Below, in pieces: positions 43,170-51,958 of a stretch of 64,000 bases of DNA. Source of the stretch: Candidatus Caldatribacterium sp. (GTDB lineage: Bacteria; Atribacterota; Atribacteria; Atribacterales; Caldatribacteriaceae); contig JANXBI010000012.1 in the NCBI GenBank assembly GCA_025060675.1, positions 16,530 through 80,529 on the forward strand, read 5' to 3'. The notes under the pieces were generated by a model. The model was not told the origin of the DNA. It did no database searches and was given only the letters and a program-made list of their open reading frames with translations. Made by a program: the position numbers and the translations under genes. The first letter of the stretch is position 1, and each line of letters starts with the position of its first letter.

Positions 43170-43721
43170 CTATCCCCCCTTAGTGACAAACTCCCACCCG
43201 ACCTCAAAGGCTTTGAGGTTCAGCACGTACAACTCCTCCCGTCTCCCTCGCAAAGCCTCGGCAAGTGCTTGTTCTGCGCTTTCTCTGCGCACCACAGGGA
43301 AATGCGCCAGAAAAGCTCCAAGAATAATAGTGTTTGTAACCTCTGCTCCGCGAAGATAAACCTTGGCCAAATCGTTTGCCGGAACGAAAAGTACCTCGAG
43401 ATCCTCACGAGGGCAGCTTGCTCGCACAAGAGAAACATTCACTACAAGAAGACCTCTCGGACGAATACAAGGAGCAAAGCGGTGAAGCGAGGGCTCATTC
43501 ATCACGATACAGACATCAGGATGTTCCGAGATAGTGGCACCAATCTCTTCCTCTGATATAATCACCGTGCAGTTAGCTGTCCCTCCTCGCATCTCTGGCC
43601 CGTAAGACGGGTACCAACTCACCTCGTACCCTTCAAGCATTCCCGCTAAGGCAAGAGTTCTCCCGAGAAAGAGAATACCTTGCCCTCCAAAGCCAGCGAC
43701 GAGAATCTCATGATGCTTCAT
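43170..43721 (-). CDS. 2-oxoacid:ferredoxin oxidoreductase, gamma subunit
   Basis: The gamma subunit closes the TPP-enzyme complex and helps bind coenzyme A. The family start EILVAGFGGQGILFLGR is clear, followed by SWYPSYGPEMRGGTANC and IVMNEPSLHRF. The 183 residues are normal. Its ATG overlaps the beta-subunit gene by 14 nt. With the alpha, beta and ferredoxin genes it makes a four-subunit enzyme; the alpha subunit most resembles VorB of the 2-oxoisovalerate (branched-chain) type. Confidence 0.94.
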   Translation of the reverse strand: MKHHEILVAGFGGQGILFLGRTLALAGMLEGYEVSWYPSYGPEMRGGTANCTVIISEEEIGATISEHPDVCIVMNEPSLHRFAPCIRPRGLLVVNVSLVRASCPREDLEVLFVPANDLAKVYLRGAEVTNTIILGAFLAHFPVVRRESAEQALAEALRGRREELYVLNLKAFEVGWEFVTKGG

Positions 43722-44466
43722 GGAAACAGTGCTCCTTTACCTTGAGTTCCCCAAGTGGGAAATACGGAATCATGTGCTGTTCAAGCCAGTCGACTGCCTC
43801 TTTAGGACTCATCCCCCAATTCGTTGGGCAGGGAGAAAGGATTTCCACAAGAGCAAATCCCCTTCGCTCTATCTGAGTGAGGAAGGCTTTGCGAATACAT
43901 TCTTTCGCCTGCCGAATAAGCTGTGGACGGGTAAGTGCTACCCGAGCAATATACGCGCTTCCCTCGGCAACGCTTAAACATTCTCCCAGCCGGAAAGGGA
44001 AACCATGTATATCCGGTTTCCTTCCAAAAGGCGTGGTCTTCGTCTTTTGTCCTACAAGCGTTGTAGGAGCCATCTGTCCACCAGTCATTCCAAAAACAGC
44101 GTTGTTGACGAAAAAAGCAGTAATGCATTCTCCACGATTGGCTACATGAACAATCTCTGAAGTTCCAATAGCCGCGATGTCACCATCACCCTGGTAGGAG
44201 AAAACAATGCAATCTGGAAGTGCCCTTTTAATACCTGTGGCGATGGCAGGAGCTCTTCCATGGGCTCCTACGACGAAATCCACATCGATAAATTCATAGA
44301 TGTACACCGAGCAGCCTATAGGCCCTACTCCAATGGTACGATCAGCTATGTTCAACTCATCAATAACTTCGGCAATAAGCCGCTGTGCAAGCCCGTGGTG
44401 GCACCCAGGACAATACGTAAAGGGTTTCTCAAGAAGAGTCCTTGGTCGCTCAAAAACCACTTTCAT
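43708..44466 (-). CDS. 2-oxoacid:ferredoxin oxidoreductase, beta subunit (TPP binding)
   Basis: Holds thiamine diphosphate. The motif YCPGCHHGLAQRLI marks the N-terminus, GDGDIAAIGTSE is the TPP/Mg signature, and NNAVFGMTGGQMAPTT closes the cofactor site. The 252 residues are normal and lack an extended iron-sulfur domain. It lies between the alpha and gamma genes with 4-nt and 14-nt overlaps. Confidence 0.95.
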   Translation of the reverse strand: MKVVFERPRTLLEKPFTYCPGCHHGLAQRLIAEVIDELNIADRTIGVGPIGCSVYIYEFIDVDFVVGAHGRAPAIATGIKRALPDCIVFSYQGDGDIAAIGTSEIVHVANRGECITAFFVNNAVFGMTGGQMAPTTLVGQKTKTTPFGRKPDIHGFPFRLGECLSVAEGSAYIARVALTRPQLIRQAKECIRKAFLTQIERRGFALVEILSPCPTNWGMSPKEAVDWLEQHMIPYFPLGELKVKEHCFHEAS

Positions 44467-45536
44467 ATTCGCACCTCCTTCGTCAGGAGGTGACGGACGT
44501 ACTCTAAAATCTCTTCAACCGTAGGAATAACACCACCAGTATGCCCCAGGAAGAACACCGGAACTTCTCCCCGTACAGCGAGCTGCACATCCTCAAGCAT
44601 TTGACCAAGATTCATCTCTACTACAAGGACCGCTTGCGCTTTGCGCGCGCGTTCCCAAAGTGCCCTCCGGGGGAAAGGAAAGAGGGTAATAGGCCGAAAA
44701 AGTGCAAGTTTAAGGCCTCTTTTTTCGCCTTCCCGAACAACACTTCGCAAGATACGCCCCACCGTTCCAAAACCTACGAGGAGAACCTCGGGCTCAGAAT
44801 GCCCAAAAGTTGCGTAGTCAACTTCTTCCTCTTCAAGCTTACGATACTTTTTCCAAAGCTTAAGATTCAGTTCTTCAAGGCTCTTAGGATCAAGGTCAAG
44901 ACACACAATCCACTTTCGAGGACCATTTCCCTTCCCCCTTACGGCCCAATCTTTTGGAGGAAGAGGAGGAAACTCGGGGTCTTTGAAGACCACCGGCTCC
45001 ATCATCTGTCCAAGCATGCCATCGCCTAAAATCTCCACAGGATTTCGATATTTATCAGCAAGGTAGAAAGCCCGGTATGTCAAATCCACAAGCTCTTGAA
45101 CTGTAGATGGGGCAAGAACGATAAGCCGGTAATCTCCATGACCACCCCCCTTCACCGCCTGGAAGTAATCGCTTTGTGCCGGTTGGATGTTCCCAACTCC
45201 AGGTCCTCCGCGGCTCATATTCACAACAACGCAGGGAAGTTCAGCAGCAGCAAGACATGATAAGCCTTCCTGCATAAGACTGATACCAGGGCCCGATGAA
45301 GATGTCATAACCCTTGCACCCGTAGAAGCGGCGCCGTATATCATATGAATCGCTGCAACCTCGCTTTCAGCCTGCAAGAAGACTCCTCCAACTTGGGGAA
45401 GGCGAAACGATAGATACTCACCAATCTCGTTCTGAGGAGTTATGGGGTATCCAAAGTAGAGGCGACACCCCGCCCGAACTGCTGCCTCAGCTACTGCTTC
45501 GTTGCCTCGCATGAGTACCTTTTCCACAGCAATCAC
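44463..45536 (-). CDS. vorB: 2-oxoacid:ferredoxin oxidoreductase, alpha subunit (VorB type)
   Basis: The pyrimidine-binding subunit of a ferredoxin-reducing 2-oxoacid dehydrogenase. The beginning LMRGNEAVAEAAVRAGCRLY, the motif GYPITPQNEIGEY and the SSSGPGISLMQEGLS segment match VorB proteins as I know them. The 357 residues are typical. It would oxidise branched-chain 2-oxoacids or 2-oxoglutarate to acyl-CoA with reduced ferredoxin, an anaerobic energy or biosynthesis reaction. Its ATG overlaps the ferredoxin gene by 4 nt. Confidence 0.93.
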   Translation of the reverse strand: MIAVEKVLMRGNEAVAEAAVRAGCRLYFGYPITPQNEIGEYLSFRLPQVGGVFLQAESEVAAIHMIYGAASTGARVMTSSSGPGISLMQEGLSCLAAAELPCVVVNMSRGGPGVGNIQPAQSDYFQAVKGGGHGDYRLIVLAPSTVQELVDLTYRAFYLADKYRNPVEILGDGMLGQMMEPVVFKDPEFPPLPPKDWAVRGKGNGPRKWIVCLDLDPKSLEELNLKLWKKYRKLEEEEVDYATFGHSEPEVLLVGFGTVGRILRSVVREGEKRGLKLALFRPITLFPFPRRALWERARKAQAVLVVEMNLGQMLEDVQLAVRGEVPVFFLGHTGGVIPTVEEILEYVRHLLTKEVRI

Positions 45537-45745
45537 TCCCTATACACCGTGATAGCTACATCTGGGCAGACTTGGGCACAAAATCCACAACCCACACATT
45601 TTTCCAAATCTCGCACATCCGCCGGATAATACCCACGAGAATTGAAATCATGAGAAATAACAAGAACTCCCTGTGGACATGCATACGTGCAGAGAGTACA
45701 ACCCTTACAGAATTCGCGATTAACGATTACCCTCGCTCGAACCAA
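45533..45745 (-). CDS. Ferredoxin-like delta subunit, two [4Fe-4S] clusters
   Basis: A 70-residue 8Fe ferredoxin domain with two complete motifs, CKGCTLCTYACP and CVGCGFCAQVCP. As the first gene of the oxidoreductase set it would pass electrons from the TPP site to free ferredoxin. It overlaps the alpha-subunit gene by 4 nt, and the upstream ATPase gene by 19 nt. Confidence 0.94.
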   Translation of the reverse strand: MVRARVIVNREFCKGCTLCTYACPQGVLVISHDFNSRGYYPADVRDLEKCVGCGFCAQVCPDVAITVYRE

Positions 45746-46467
45746 GACTCATCCTCCTCTCCCCAAGGAAGCACAAGAAAGCGAGAAACAGCAAGGACTG
45801 CGCTCTCCTGCCAATCTATAAGACTATAGTAATCTTTCTTTTTCTCCCAAAGGCTCGCAAAAAGAACCGGAAGACCAAGAGTCCTCCCAAGGATTTTTGC
45901 CCTTTCCCATCCCTCTTTCAGAAGACACACAGTGGTTTCTCCTACAAGATGTGTATTAGCAACAAGGGAGGCAAAAGGGATACCGTAGCGTCCCTGCATG
46001 TCTTCCACAAAACCCGCATAACTCGCAACATTTTCAAAAAAAGGGCGTGCGAAGTTAACCACGAGTGCCACGTGAGTATTCCTCTTTTCCCAAAAGGGAC
46101 GCAGGCTTCGAAAAAGGCGCAACCCCTTTTCGTCCCTTCCAAGGTCGATAACAAGACGTAAGCTTTCTTCCATCCTGGAAAAGAGAGCGACAAGATCTCG
46201 GGTAAATAAGGGTGTTTCTACATAGGATGCTCTCACTCCCTGAGGAAAAAGAGGACAAGGAGTACGAAACCGGGGACTCCGTAGAGTAAAATCCCCCTTG
46301 GAAAAGTCAAGGTCCACAAGAACACAGGACATACCCCTTTTCCCCAGAAAAGCAGAGAAATTCGCCGCCATTTCGCTCTTTCCTGTGCCCCCAGGACCAC
46401 AAAAGACAAAAACGTCGCTTGTAGCCAAAACTTCTTCAAGGATTCTACTTGACTTCAAAAGTTCCAC
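45727..46467 (-). CDS. P-loop ATPase of the MinD/ParA/CobQ class, function unknown
   Basis: A 246-residue protein with Walker A GPGGTGKS at residues 24-31, an early acidic motif VDLDFSKGDFTLRS, and a later VVNFARPF. It looks like a SIMIBI-class ATPase, but lacks the deviant lysine (KGG) of MinD/ParA. No membrane segment or metal-binding motif is seen. The start is GTG at 46467, after AGGAAGG. It overlaps recN by 23 nt and the ferredoxin subunit gene by 19 nt. It could be a maturation or loading factor for the adjacent oxidoreductase, or may merely share the transcript. Confidence 0.75.
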   Translation of the reverse strand: MELLKSSRILEEVLATSDVFVFCGPGGTGKSEMAANFSAFLGKRGMSCVLVDLDFSKGDFTLRSPRFRTPCPLFPQGVRASYVETPLFTRDLVALFSRMEESLRLVIDLGRDEKGLRLFRSLRPFWEKRNTHVALVVNFARPFFENVASYAGFVEDMQGRYGIPFASLVANTHLVGETTVCLLKEGWERAKILGRTLGLPVLFASLWEKKKDYYSLIDWQESAVLAVSRFLVLPWGEEDESWFERG

Positions 46468-48115
46468 TTTGAGCCTTCCTCATGAGAATTTCAGCATACT
46501 CAAGGGTTGGGGTTCCCTTCTCCTCGTCTCCCATCATACGAGCAATCTCTTGGAGACGAGCTTCCCGCGACACAAGGGGTGTTACCTCTACCCAAACCCG
46601 TTCTTGAGCGTAGAACTTCTCCACCTTCAAGTGGTAGTCAGCGAAACTTGCGATTTGTGGAAGATGCGTAATACAAAGAACCTGATGCGTTCTTGCAAGC
46701 TTTTTTAGCTTGTCTCCAACCCCAAGTGCCGTAACGCCTCCAACACCTTGGTCAATCTCGTCAAACACAAGTACCGGCGTTCCCCACAAAGAAGAAGCGA
46801 TACTCTTGAGGGCAAGGATAATGCGAGAAAGCTCCCCTCCCGAGGCCACAGTAAGCACTGGAAGGACGTGCATCCCAGGATTGAAGGAGACACAGAATTC
46901 TACATCATCAATTCCCTCGGCGTGAGGACACGCTTTTCTTTGGAAACAGAGACCAACCGTAACATTCGGCAATGCCAATGTTTTGAGTTCCTCTACAAGT
47001 CGCATTTGTAATACTTCAAAAGCTCGACGCCTTTCCGCAGAGAGCTCGCCTCCAATAAGGAACAGCTCTTCTGCTTTACGTTCGAGAGATTCTCGAAGCT
47101 TTTCTTTCTGAGCAATCTCCTCCTCAAGGATTCTCCTTCTCACTGCGATATTTTCAAGAAAAGCAACAAAATCAGAAGTCGTGAAAAAGCGATACTTCCT
47201 CTTGAGACGTTCAATCTCAGCAATAGCCCGTTCTATAGCCTCCACTTCCTCTGGAGAGAAGAAGAAACTCCTTGCCACCACTTGCACACGACGCAGAGCT
47301 TCTTCAAGACCAGCTTCAACCTGTTTCAGAATGTCTTGAACATCCACCAAAAGGTCTCGAAAAAGTGCACGAAGACCAGAAAGTTTCTGAAGAACCCCTT
47401 CGTTTCCTAAAACGACCTCCATAAAGGTTCTCGCGGCATCAAGATATCTCTGAGCTTGAGAGAGTCTTTCAAACTCTTCCTCCACGGCAAGGACTTTCTC
47501 AGGAGTAAGACCCAAGCGTTCTGTCTCCTCAAGAACCTCACCAATTTCCCTAAGTTCTTCTTCCTGCCCACGCTCAAGAGCAGCAAGCGCTTCTTCAAGT
47601 TTCCTTTTCTCTTCAAAGCAAATCCTGTACCTTTCTTTGACTCTCTTACCCTCTTCCGATAAGAAAAGATCAAGAACATTGAGAATGTTCGAAGAGGTGA
47701 AGAAGGAAGTATGTTCCCTTTGCCCACAAATATCCACAAGACATGTAGCAATATCCCGAAGGAGACCAAGAGGGACAACTCTCCCATTAATCCGTGCCCG
47801 ACCCTTTCCCCCTCGAGCAAGCTCCCGGGAAAGAACTACATTTTCCCCAATCTCAAGAGGAAGACCAAGCTCTTCAATTTTTCGCTTCGCCCCTTGGGCG
47901 TTCGCAAGAGAAAAGTATCCCTCCACAACTGCTCGGGAACTCCCCGGGCGAATCCACTCTTCCCTCCCACGAGCACCAAGGAGAAGCGAAAGAGCATTCA
48001 CAAGGAGTGACTTTCCCGTGCCAGTCTCCCCGGTAATCACGTTAAGTCCCGGAGCAAAAGCAATTTCCTGGTGTTCCACAAGGATAAAATCGCGGATAAC
48101 CAAGCTTCTCAACAT
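46445..48115 (-). CDS. recN: DNA repair protein RecN
   Basis: SMC-like ATPase that helps repair double-strand breaks. The N-terminal ABC half has Walker A TGETGTGKSLL and an early GARGREEWIR segment. Two coiled-coil arms follow. The C-terminal half has the signature VASGGELSRIILALK and Walker B PVLVFDEIDQGVGG. The 556 residues are normal. It overlaps nadK by 7 nt. The tlyA-nadK-recN order is part of a widely conserved string, in which argR often precedes recN; argR is absent here. Confidence 0.97.
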   Translation of the reverse strand: MLRSLVIRDFILVEHQEIAFAPGLNVITGETGTGKSLLVNALSLLLGARGREEWIRPGSSRAVVEGYFSLANAQGAKRKIEELGLPLEIGENVVLSRELARGGKGRARINGRVVPLGLLRDIATCLVDICGQREHTSFFTSSNILNVLDLFLSEEGKRVKERYRICFEEKRKLEEALAALERGQEEELREIGEVLEETERLGLTPEKVLAVEEEFERLSQAQRYLDAARTFMEVVLGNEGVLQKLSGLRALFRDLLVDVQDILKQVEAGLEEALRRVQVVARSFFFSPEEVEAIERAIAEIERLKRKYRFFTTSDFVAFLENIAVRRRILEEEIAQKEKLRESLERKAEELFLIGGELSAERRRAFEVLQMRLVEELKTLALPNVTVGLCFQRKACPHAEGIDDVEFCVSFNPGMHVLPVLTVASGGELSRIILALKSIASSLWGTPVLVFDEIDQGVGGVTALGVGDKLKKLARTHQVLCITHLPQIASFADYHLKVEKFYAQERVWVEVTPLVSREARLQEIARMMGDEEKGTPTLEYAEILMRKAQSGTFEVK

Positions 48116-48972
48116 TCTCGTTCTACCCGTTTACGGATATCCATACCCCAGGAAAGCTTGTTCCTCAAAAGCGCGTAGAATGGTCGCCCGGGAGAAAGGC
48201 GAGCAAGTTTCGCAGAGAAAGGAGACCGATACACAGTGATATATTCCCCTTTCTGTAAGGCATAGCCTCGTTGCCCATCAAGCGTTACCATCGTCCCCTC
48301 CTTTATAGACTCAAGGACCACTTGGATAGAAGAAGAGGGAGGAACCACAATAGACCGCGCGTACAAAGTATGCGCACAAATAGGGGTCACAATAAAAAGC
48401 TCGAGGCCAGGAAAGACAACCGGTCCACCAGCAGAGAGAGAATACGCACTTGAGCCTGTAGGAGTAGCAACAATAAGACCATCAGCAGGAAAGGAAGCAA
48501 GGAATTCTCCATCAATGTAAGTGGAAAGACGAATCATCTGCGCAAAAGGACCACGGTAGATGACCACATCGTTGAGGGCAAAATCTTCTTCTCTTCGGCC
48601 ATCTTTATGAACAATACAACAGTGAGCCATCATGCGTTCTTCGAGGACAATCGCTCCAGAAGCAATTTGCTTTACAGCTTCTTCCATCTCCTCCACACTA
48701 ACCTCCGCGAGAAACCCAAGACCCCCCAGATCGACCCCAAGAAGAGGAACTCGGAGAGGGGCGTATCGACGGCATGCAGCAAGAAACGTCCCATCTCCTC
48801 CCACAACAAAGACAAGGTCAGGAGGGGCAACATCCCTTTCCTCTTCCCCTACCAACGTCGCACTTACACCGTTATGCTCAAGAAACCCAATAAGTTTTAC
48901 AGCACTCTCGACAATCGGACCTTCTTTTCTCCGCACAAATACGTGAACATGTCTCACACTTACTTGCTCCAT
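48109..48972 (-). CDS. nadK: NAD kinase
   Basis: Phosphorylates NAD to NADP. It has the GGDGTFLAACR motif, ALNDVVIYRG, and TPTGSSAYSLSAGGPVV in the active site. ATG at 48972 gives 287 residues; a GTG at 48957 has a better-spaced GGAG site and may be the real start, and longer readings run into the upstream gene. It overlaps recN by 7 nt. Confidence 0.95.
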   Translation of the reverse strand: MEQVSVRHVHVFVRRKEGPIVESAVKLIGFLEHNGVSATLVGEEERDVAPPDLVFVVGGDGTFLAACRRYAPLRVPLLGVDLGGLGFLAEVSVEEMEEAVKQIASGAIVLEERMMAHCCIVHKDGRREEDFALNDVVIYRGPFAQMIRLSTYIDGEFLASFPADGLIVATPTGSSAYSLSAGGPVVFPGLELFIVTPICAHTLYARSIVVPPSSSIQVVLESIKEGTMVTLDGQRGYALQKGEYITVYRSPFSAKLARLSPGRPFYALLRNKLSWGMDIRKRVEREC

Positions 48973-49490
48973 CGACCTATCACGAACCCTCCAAGAAAGG
49001 ATGCTATCCCCACCCACCATACAGCCCTTACAAGGCCGAAAGACCAGGGGAACGATATCTCGTGCACTTTCTTTTCTTCTCCATCAACAAAGAGTATTGA
49101 GCAGGGCGCGAAGAGAAGAGCATACTCAAGGAGCTGTCTTCGCACCGAGGGATGTTCAGGGGTTTTTGCTTGTTTCCCTGTTTTTACCTCAGCAACGTAT
49201 TTCTTTCCATCTCGCTCGAGAAGGTAATCAACACGTACTCGAAACGGAACTCTCCGACCATCTATCAGGAAAAAGGCTTCTTTTTCGATTTGTTCTCCTA
49301 TACACTGAAACCCCCTCTCTTTGAGAAAATGCAGCGCTCTCCTCTCAAGTACCTGAGCACGCCGCATGGAACGACGAAGTTCCCACTGCCTTACCCAGGC
49401 CTTCAAACGAAAAGCACCCCAGATGGCAATCACCGCGACAAAGACAAAAAGAAGAACACCAATCTCAAACGCCAAAAAATTCGTGCGCAT
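48960..49490 (-). CDS. Membrane-anchored PD-(D/E)XK nuclease-like protein
   Basis: A 176-residue protein with a membrane helix at about residues 5-27, a basic linker, a soluble domain at about 48-145, and a second membrane helix at about 152-171. The soluble domain has the pattern of a PD-(D/E)XK nuclease: D88 in VRVDYLLE, then E101 and K103 in AEVKTG, and a later QLLEYA motif (Q119, Y123) as in RecB/Cas4-type nucleases. Whether it cuts nucleic acid is unknown. It sits where dxs/argR-type genes stand in related strings, between tlyA and nadK. ATG at 49490 overlaps tlyA by 26 nt, and a promoter with a perfect -10 box lies just upstream inside tlyA. Confidence 0.78.
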   Translation of the reverse strand: MRTNFLAFEIGVLLFVFVAVIAIWGAFRLKAWVRQWELRRSMRRAQVLERRALHFLKERGFQCIGEQIEKEAFFLIDGRRVPFRVRVDYLLERDGKKYVAEVKTGKQAKTPEHPSVRRQLLEYALLFAPCSILFVDGEEKKVHEISFPWSFGLVRAVWWVGIASFLGGFVIGRWSK

Positions 49491-50274
49491 CCTGCACCAC
49501 TTTTAGTATTATACTGCTTCTTTCTACCCTCGTTAAGGACACCCCTCCTTTCTGGAGGTGGGCAAAAAACTCGATATTTCCCTTAGGACCAAGAAGCGGA
49601 GAGAAAGTAAGATTCCGAAGAGAAAGGCCCTTCTCTTCAGCAGCATCAAGGACCATCTCGAGAACCTGCTTGTGTACCTCAGGATCCCGTACTACACCCT
49701 TTCTCACCCTCGTCCTTCCTGCTTCAAATTGCGGTTTCACAAGGGCAATAACAACCCCCTGGTCTTTCAAAACGGAAACGATAGCCGTCCAAAGGAGTCG
49801 CAGGGAAATAAAGGACACGTCAACCGTGACGCCATCGACGCGCTCTCCAAGGTGAGCAGGGGTAAGGTAACGGGCATTCAACTTTTCAAGAACTACAACC
49901 TGTGGCAAGGAACGGAGTTTCTCATGGAGTTGGCCGTACCCCACATCAATTGCAAAAACCTTTTTGGCACCATGCTGTAGAAGGCAATCCGTGAATCCAC
50001 CTGTGGAAGCGCCAATATCAGCAAAAACAAGACCCGAGGGGGTGATATTAAATACTCGAAGAGCCCACTCAAGTTTCTCCCCACCCCGGCTCACGTACTT
50101 CGGTGACTCAAGAAGTATAAGAGTAGCATCTTGAGGGACAAGAGTTGCGGGCTTTAAGATCGTAGAAACCCCCTCTACTCGAACCTTGCCTTCCAGAATA
50201 AGACGCTGTGCTTGCTCTCTACTTTCGCAGAAACCACGCTGTGTCAGGAGAACATCGAGGCGGACTCGAGCCAT
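49465..50274 (-). CDS. tlyA: TlyA family rRNA 2'-O-methyltransferase
   Basis: Methylates ribose 2'-OH in rRNA in the TlyA family; capreomycin sensitivity depends on it in mycobacteria. An S4 domain (RLDVLLTQRGFCESREQAQRLI) precedes the SAM-dependent FtsJ-like domain with ADIGASTGGFTDCLL, DVSFISLR and LVKPQFEAGR. The 269 residues are normal. The upstream gene is ispA, as in many Gram-positive genomes; dxs, commonly between them, is absent. Confidence 0.94.
   Translation of the reverse strand: MARVRLDVLLTQRGFCESREQAQRLILEGKVRVEGVSTILKPATLVPQDATLILLESPKYVSRGGEKLEWALRVFNITPSGLVFADIGASTGGFTDCLLQHGAKKVFAIDVGYGQLHEKLRSLPQVVVLEKLNARYLTPAHLGERVDGVTVDVSFISLRLLWTAIVSVLKDQGVVIALVKPQFEAGRTRVRKGVVRDPEVHKQVLEMVLDAAEEKGLSLRNLTFSPLLGPKGNIEFFAHLQKGGVSLTRVERSSIILKVVQDAHEFFGV
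49508..49536 (-). promoter_or_regulatory. Internal promoter in tlyA, ahead of the membrane nuclease gene
   Basis: On the - strand TTAACG (49536-49531) and a perfect TATAAT (49513-49508) are spaced by 17 nt. Transcription would start near 49501, only about 11 nt before the ATG at 49490. It would let the nuclease-like gene, nadK and recN be expressed apart from the upstream cluster. Confidence 0.65.
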
Positions 50275-50283
50275 TTTTCAACG

Positions 50284-51171
50284 TCAATGATCTCGGGTAA
50301 CAACAAACCTCGACAGGGCAAGAAGCAACGTAAAATCTCGAGGTAGAGAGGCAAGGATTTGACAGGCTTTTTCGAATTTGTCATACATTACCTCCTCTGC
50401 CCCCTGAACCCCTCGTATACGAACGAGAGTAGCTTTCCCTTGCACAAGGTCCTTTCCTGCAGTTTTCCCAAGACGAGCACTTTCCTGAGTTACGTCAAGA
50501 ATGTCATCTTTTATCTGAAAACATTCTCCAAGAAGGAGCCCAAAGTTCGCAAGGAGATTCTTCTCTTTCTGCGAAGCGCCCCCGAGAATCCCTCCACAGA
50601 GAATTGGAGCCTGAATAAAGCGAGCAGTCTTCCGATGATATACTTCGAGCACTTCTTGTTCAGTTACTTCTTTGCCCTGGTAAAGGAGATCGAGAACTTG
50701 TCCACCAACCATTCCCTGATTACCTAACGCCTCAAGAAGGATCCGCATAACAGCGGTTATCTTCCGAGCGCCAAAGGCTCTAAAGAACTCTCGATTACCC
50801 AAGAACATTCGAAACCCTTCAACAAGGAGCGCATCACCCGCAAGAACACCCATAGCTTCTCCGAAAGCCTTGTGGAGACTTGGTTTTCCTCTTCGGAAAT
50901 CATCATTATCCATACACGGAAGATCATCATGTACCAAGGAGAAAGAATGGATCATCTCGATACCTGCAGCAAGAGGAAGCACCTTTTCCTCAGGAATACC
51001 ATATGCCCGAACGGTAGCAAAAAGAAACGAGGCCCGTATTTTTTTCCCCCCCGTTGCCCCATAAATTACTGAGTCCCAGAGAACCCGCGGTACTCCATCG
51101 CGAGGAAGATGTTCCCGTGTAAATTCTTCAACAAGCCAAGCATTTCTCTCAAGAAACTCCTTAATGTCCAT
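50284..51171 (-). CDS. ispA: Farnesyl/geranylgeranyl diphosphate synthase
   Basis: A trans-prenyltransferase building C15 or C20 chains from IPP. The first aspartate-rich motif is DDLPCMDNDDFRRG and the second is DDILD, preceded by GGKKIRASFLF. The 295 residues from ATG at 51171 are normal; the longer reading overlaps nusB more. Product length is set by residues before the first motif and cannot be fixed by reading alone. It would draw on IPP and DMAPP from the MEP genes and feed UppS. Confidence 0.95.
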   Translation of the reverse strand: MDIKEFLERNAWLVEEFTREHLPRDGVPRVLWDSVIYGATGGKKIRASFLFATVRAYGIPEEKVLPLAAGIEMIHSFSLVHDDLPCMDNDDFRRGKPSLHKAFGEAMGVLAGDALLVEGFRMFLGNREFFRAFGARKITAVMRILLEALGNQGMVGGQVLDLLYQGKEVTEQEVLEVYHRKTARFIQAPILCGGILGGASQKEKNLLANFGLLLGECFQIKDDILDVTQESARLGKTAGKDLVQGKATLVRIRGVQGAEEVMYDKFEKACQILASLPRDFTLLLALSRFVVTRDH

Positions 51172-51595
51172 TCCCTTTAACTCCTCCGAGCTTCTGTTCC
51201 TCAAGATGTCTTACCAAACGCCCCAAGACACCATTAATGAACTTCCCAGACTCTTCTGTGCCATACTTCTTCCCCAGTTCTACAGCCTCATTGATGGAAA
51301 CACTCGGTGGAATTTCAGGAATGAAAAGGATTTCGTATGCAGCCATGCGCAGGATATTCCTATCAATTGCAGCCATCCGCTGCAGCGGCCATCCTTCGGT
51401 CACTTCCGTGATCAGCTTATCAATCTCTCTCTCCTTTTCCTCAACCCCTCGTACAAGGGTCAGGAAAAAATTTTGCGTGTCTTCATCCCACGAGGACGGC
51501 AAAGAAACGTGAGAAAGAACATCATCTACACGTTTTCGGCGCAAATCCCTCTCAAAGAGGACCTGCAAAGCCAGTTCCCGGGCTTTCCTCCTCAT
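51161..51595 (-). CDS. nusB: Transcription antitermination factor NusB
   Basis: RNA-binding helical protein that with NusE helps rRNA antitermination. It starts MRRKARELALQVLFERDL and ends with EAVELGKKYGTEESGKFINGVLG, the family signature, and has the DRNILRMAAYEIL helix in between. The 144 residues are normal. It overlaps the asp23 gene by 4 nt and ispA by 11 nt. Confidence 0.96.
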   Translation of the reverse strand: MRRKARELALQVLFERDLRRKRVDDVLSHVSLPSSWDEDTQNFFLTLVRGVEEKEREIDKLITEVTEGWPLQRMAAIDRNILRMAAYEILFIPEIPPSVSINEAVELGKKYGTEESGKFINGVLGRLVRHLEEQKLGGVKGNGH

Positions 51596-51945
51596 ACCCG
51601 CGAAATTCCTTGGAGCGCAAGATCTGCTTTGTCTCCAATTTCAAAGCTTTGGACATAAATATTGATACGCTCCACTTTGAGGAACATTTCTCTTTCTATT
51701 TTTTCTTTAACTCTCTTTTGAATTTCCCATGCCGTTTCTGGAACTCTCCGCTCGAGAGTAAAAATAAGAAAGAGATTTAAGGATACGAACTCTCTCCGAG
51801 CATCCACACGGATACTCTCTTCGGGGCTCTTCTCGAGGGAACTCACGCCTCGAATGCCTCCGAGCACATGTTCCACAACTTTCTGAATAACTCTAGGAGA
51901 GTAGACAACTTTTCCATCTTCGCAAACAACTTCACATCCCCGCAA
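51592..51945 (-). CDS. Asp23/Gls24 family envelope-stress protein
   Basis: A 117-residue Asp23-type protein (DUF322), with the conserved VVYSPRVIQKVVEHVLGGIRGV and an alternating pattern to the C-terminus (VKEKIEREMFLKVERINIYV). Family members associate with the membrane or envelope stress in Gram-positive bacteria; exact function is unknown. It sits between efp and nusB, the standard position of this gene in Clostridia. Confidence 0.9.
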   Translation of the reverse strand: MRGCEVVCEDGKVVYSPRVIQKVVEHVLGGIRGVSSLEKSPEESIRVDARREFVSLNLFLIFTLERRVPETAWEIQKRVKEKIEREMFLKVERINIYVQSFEIGDKADLALQGISRV

Positions 51946-51958
51946 TCCAGATACCCCT

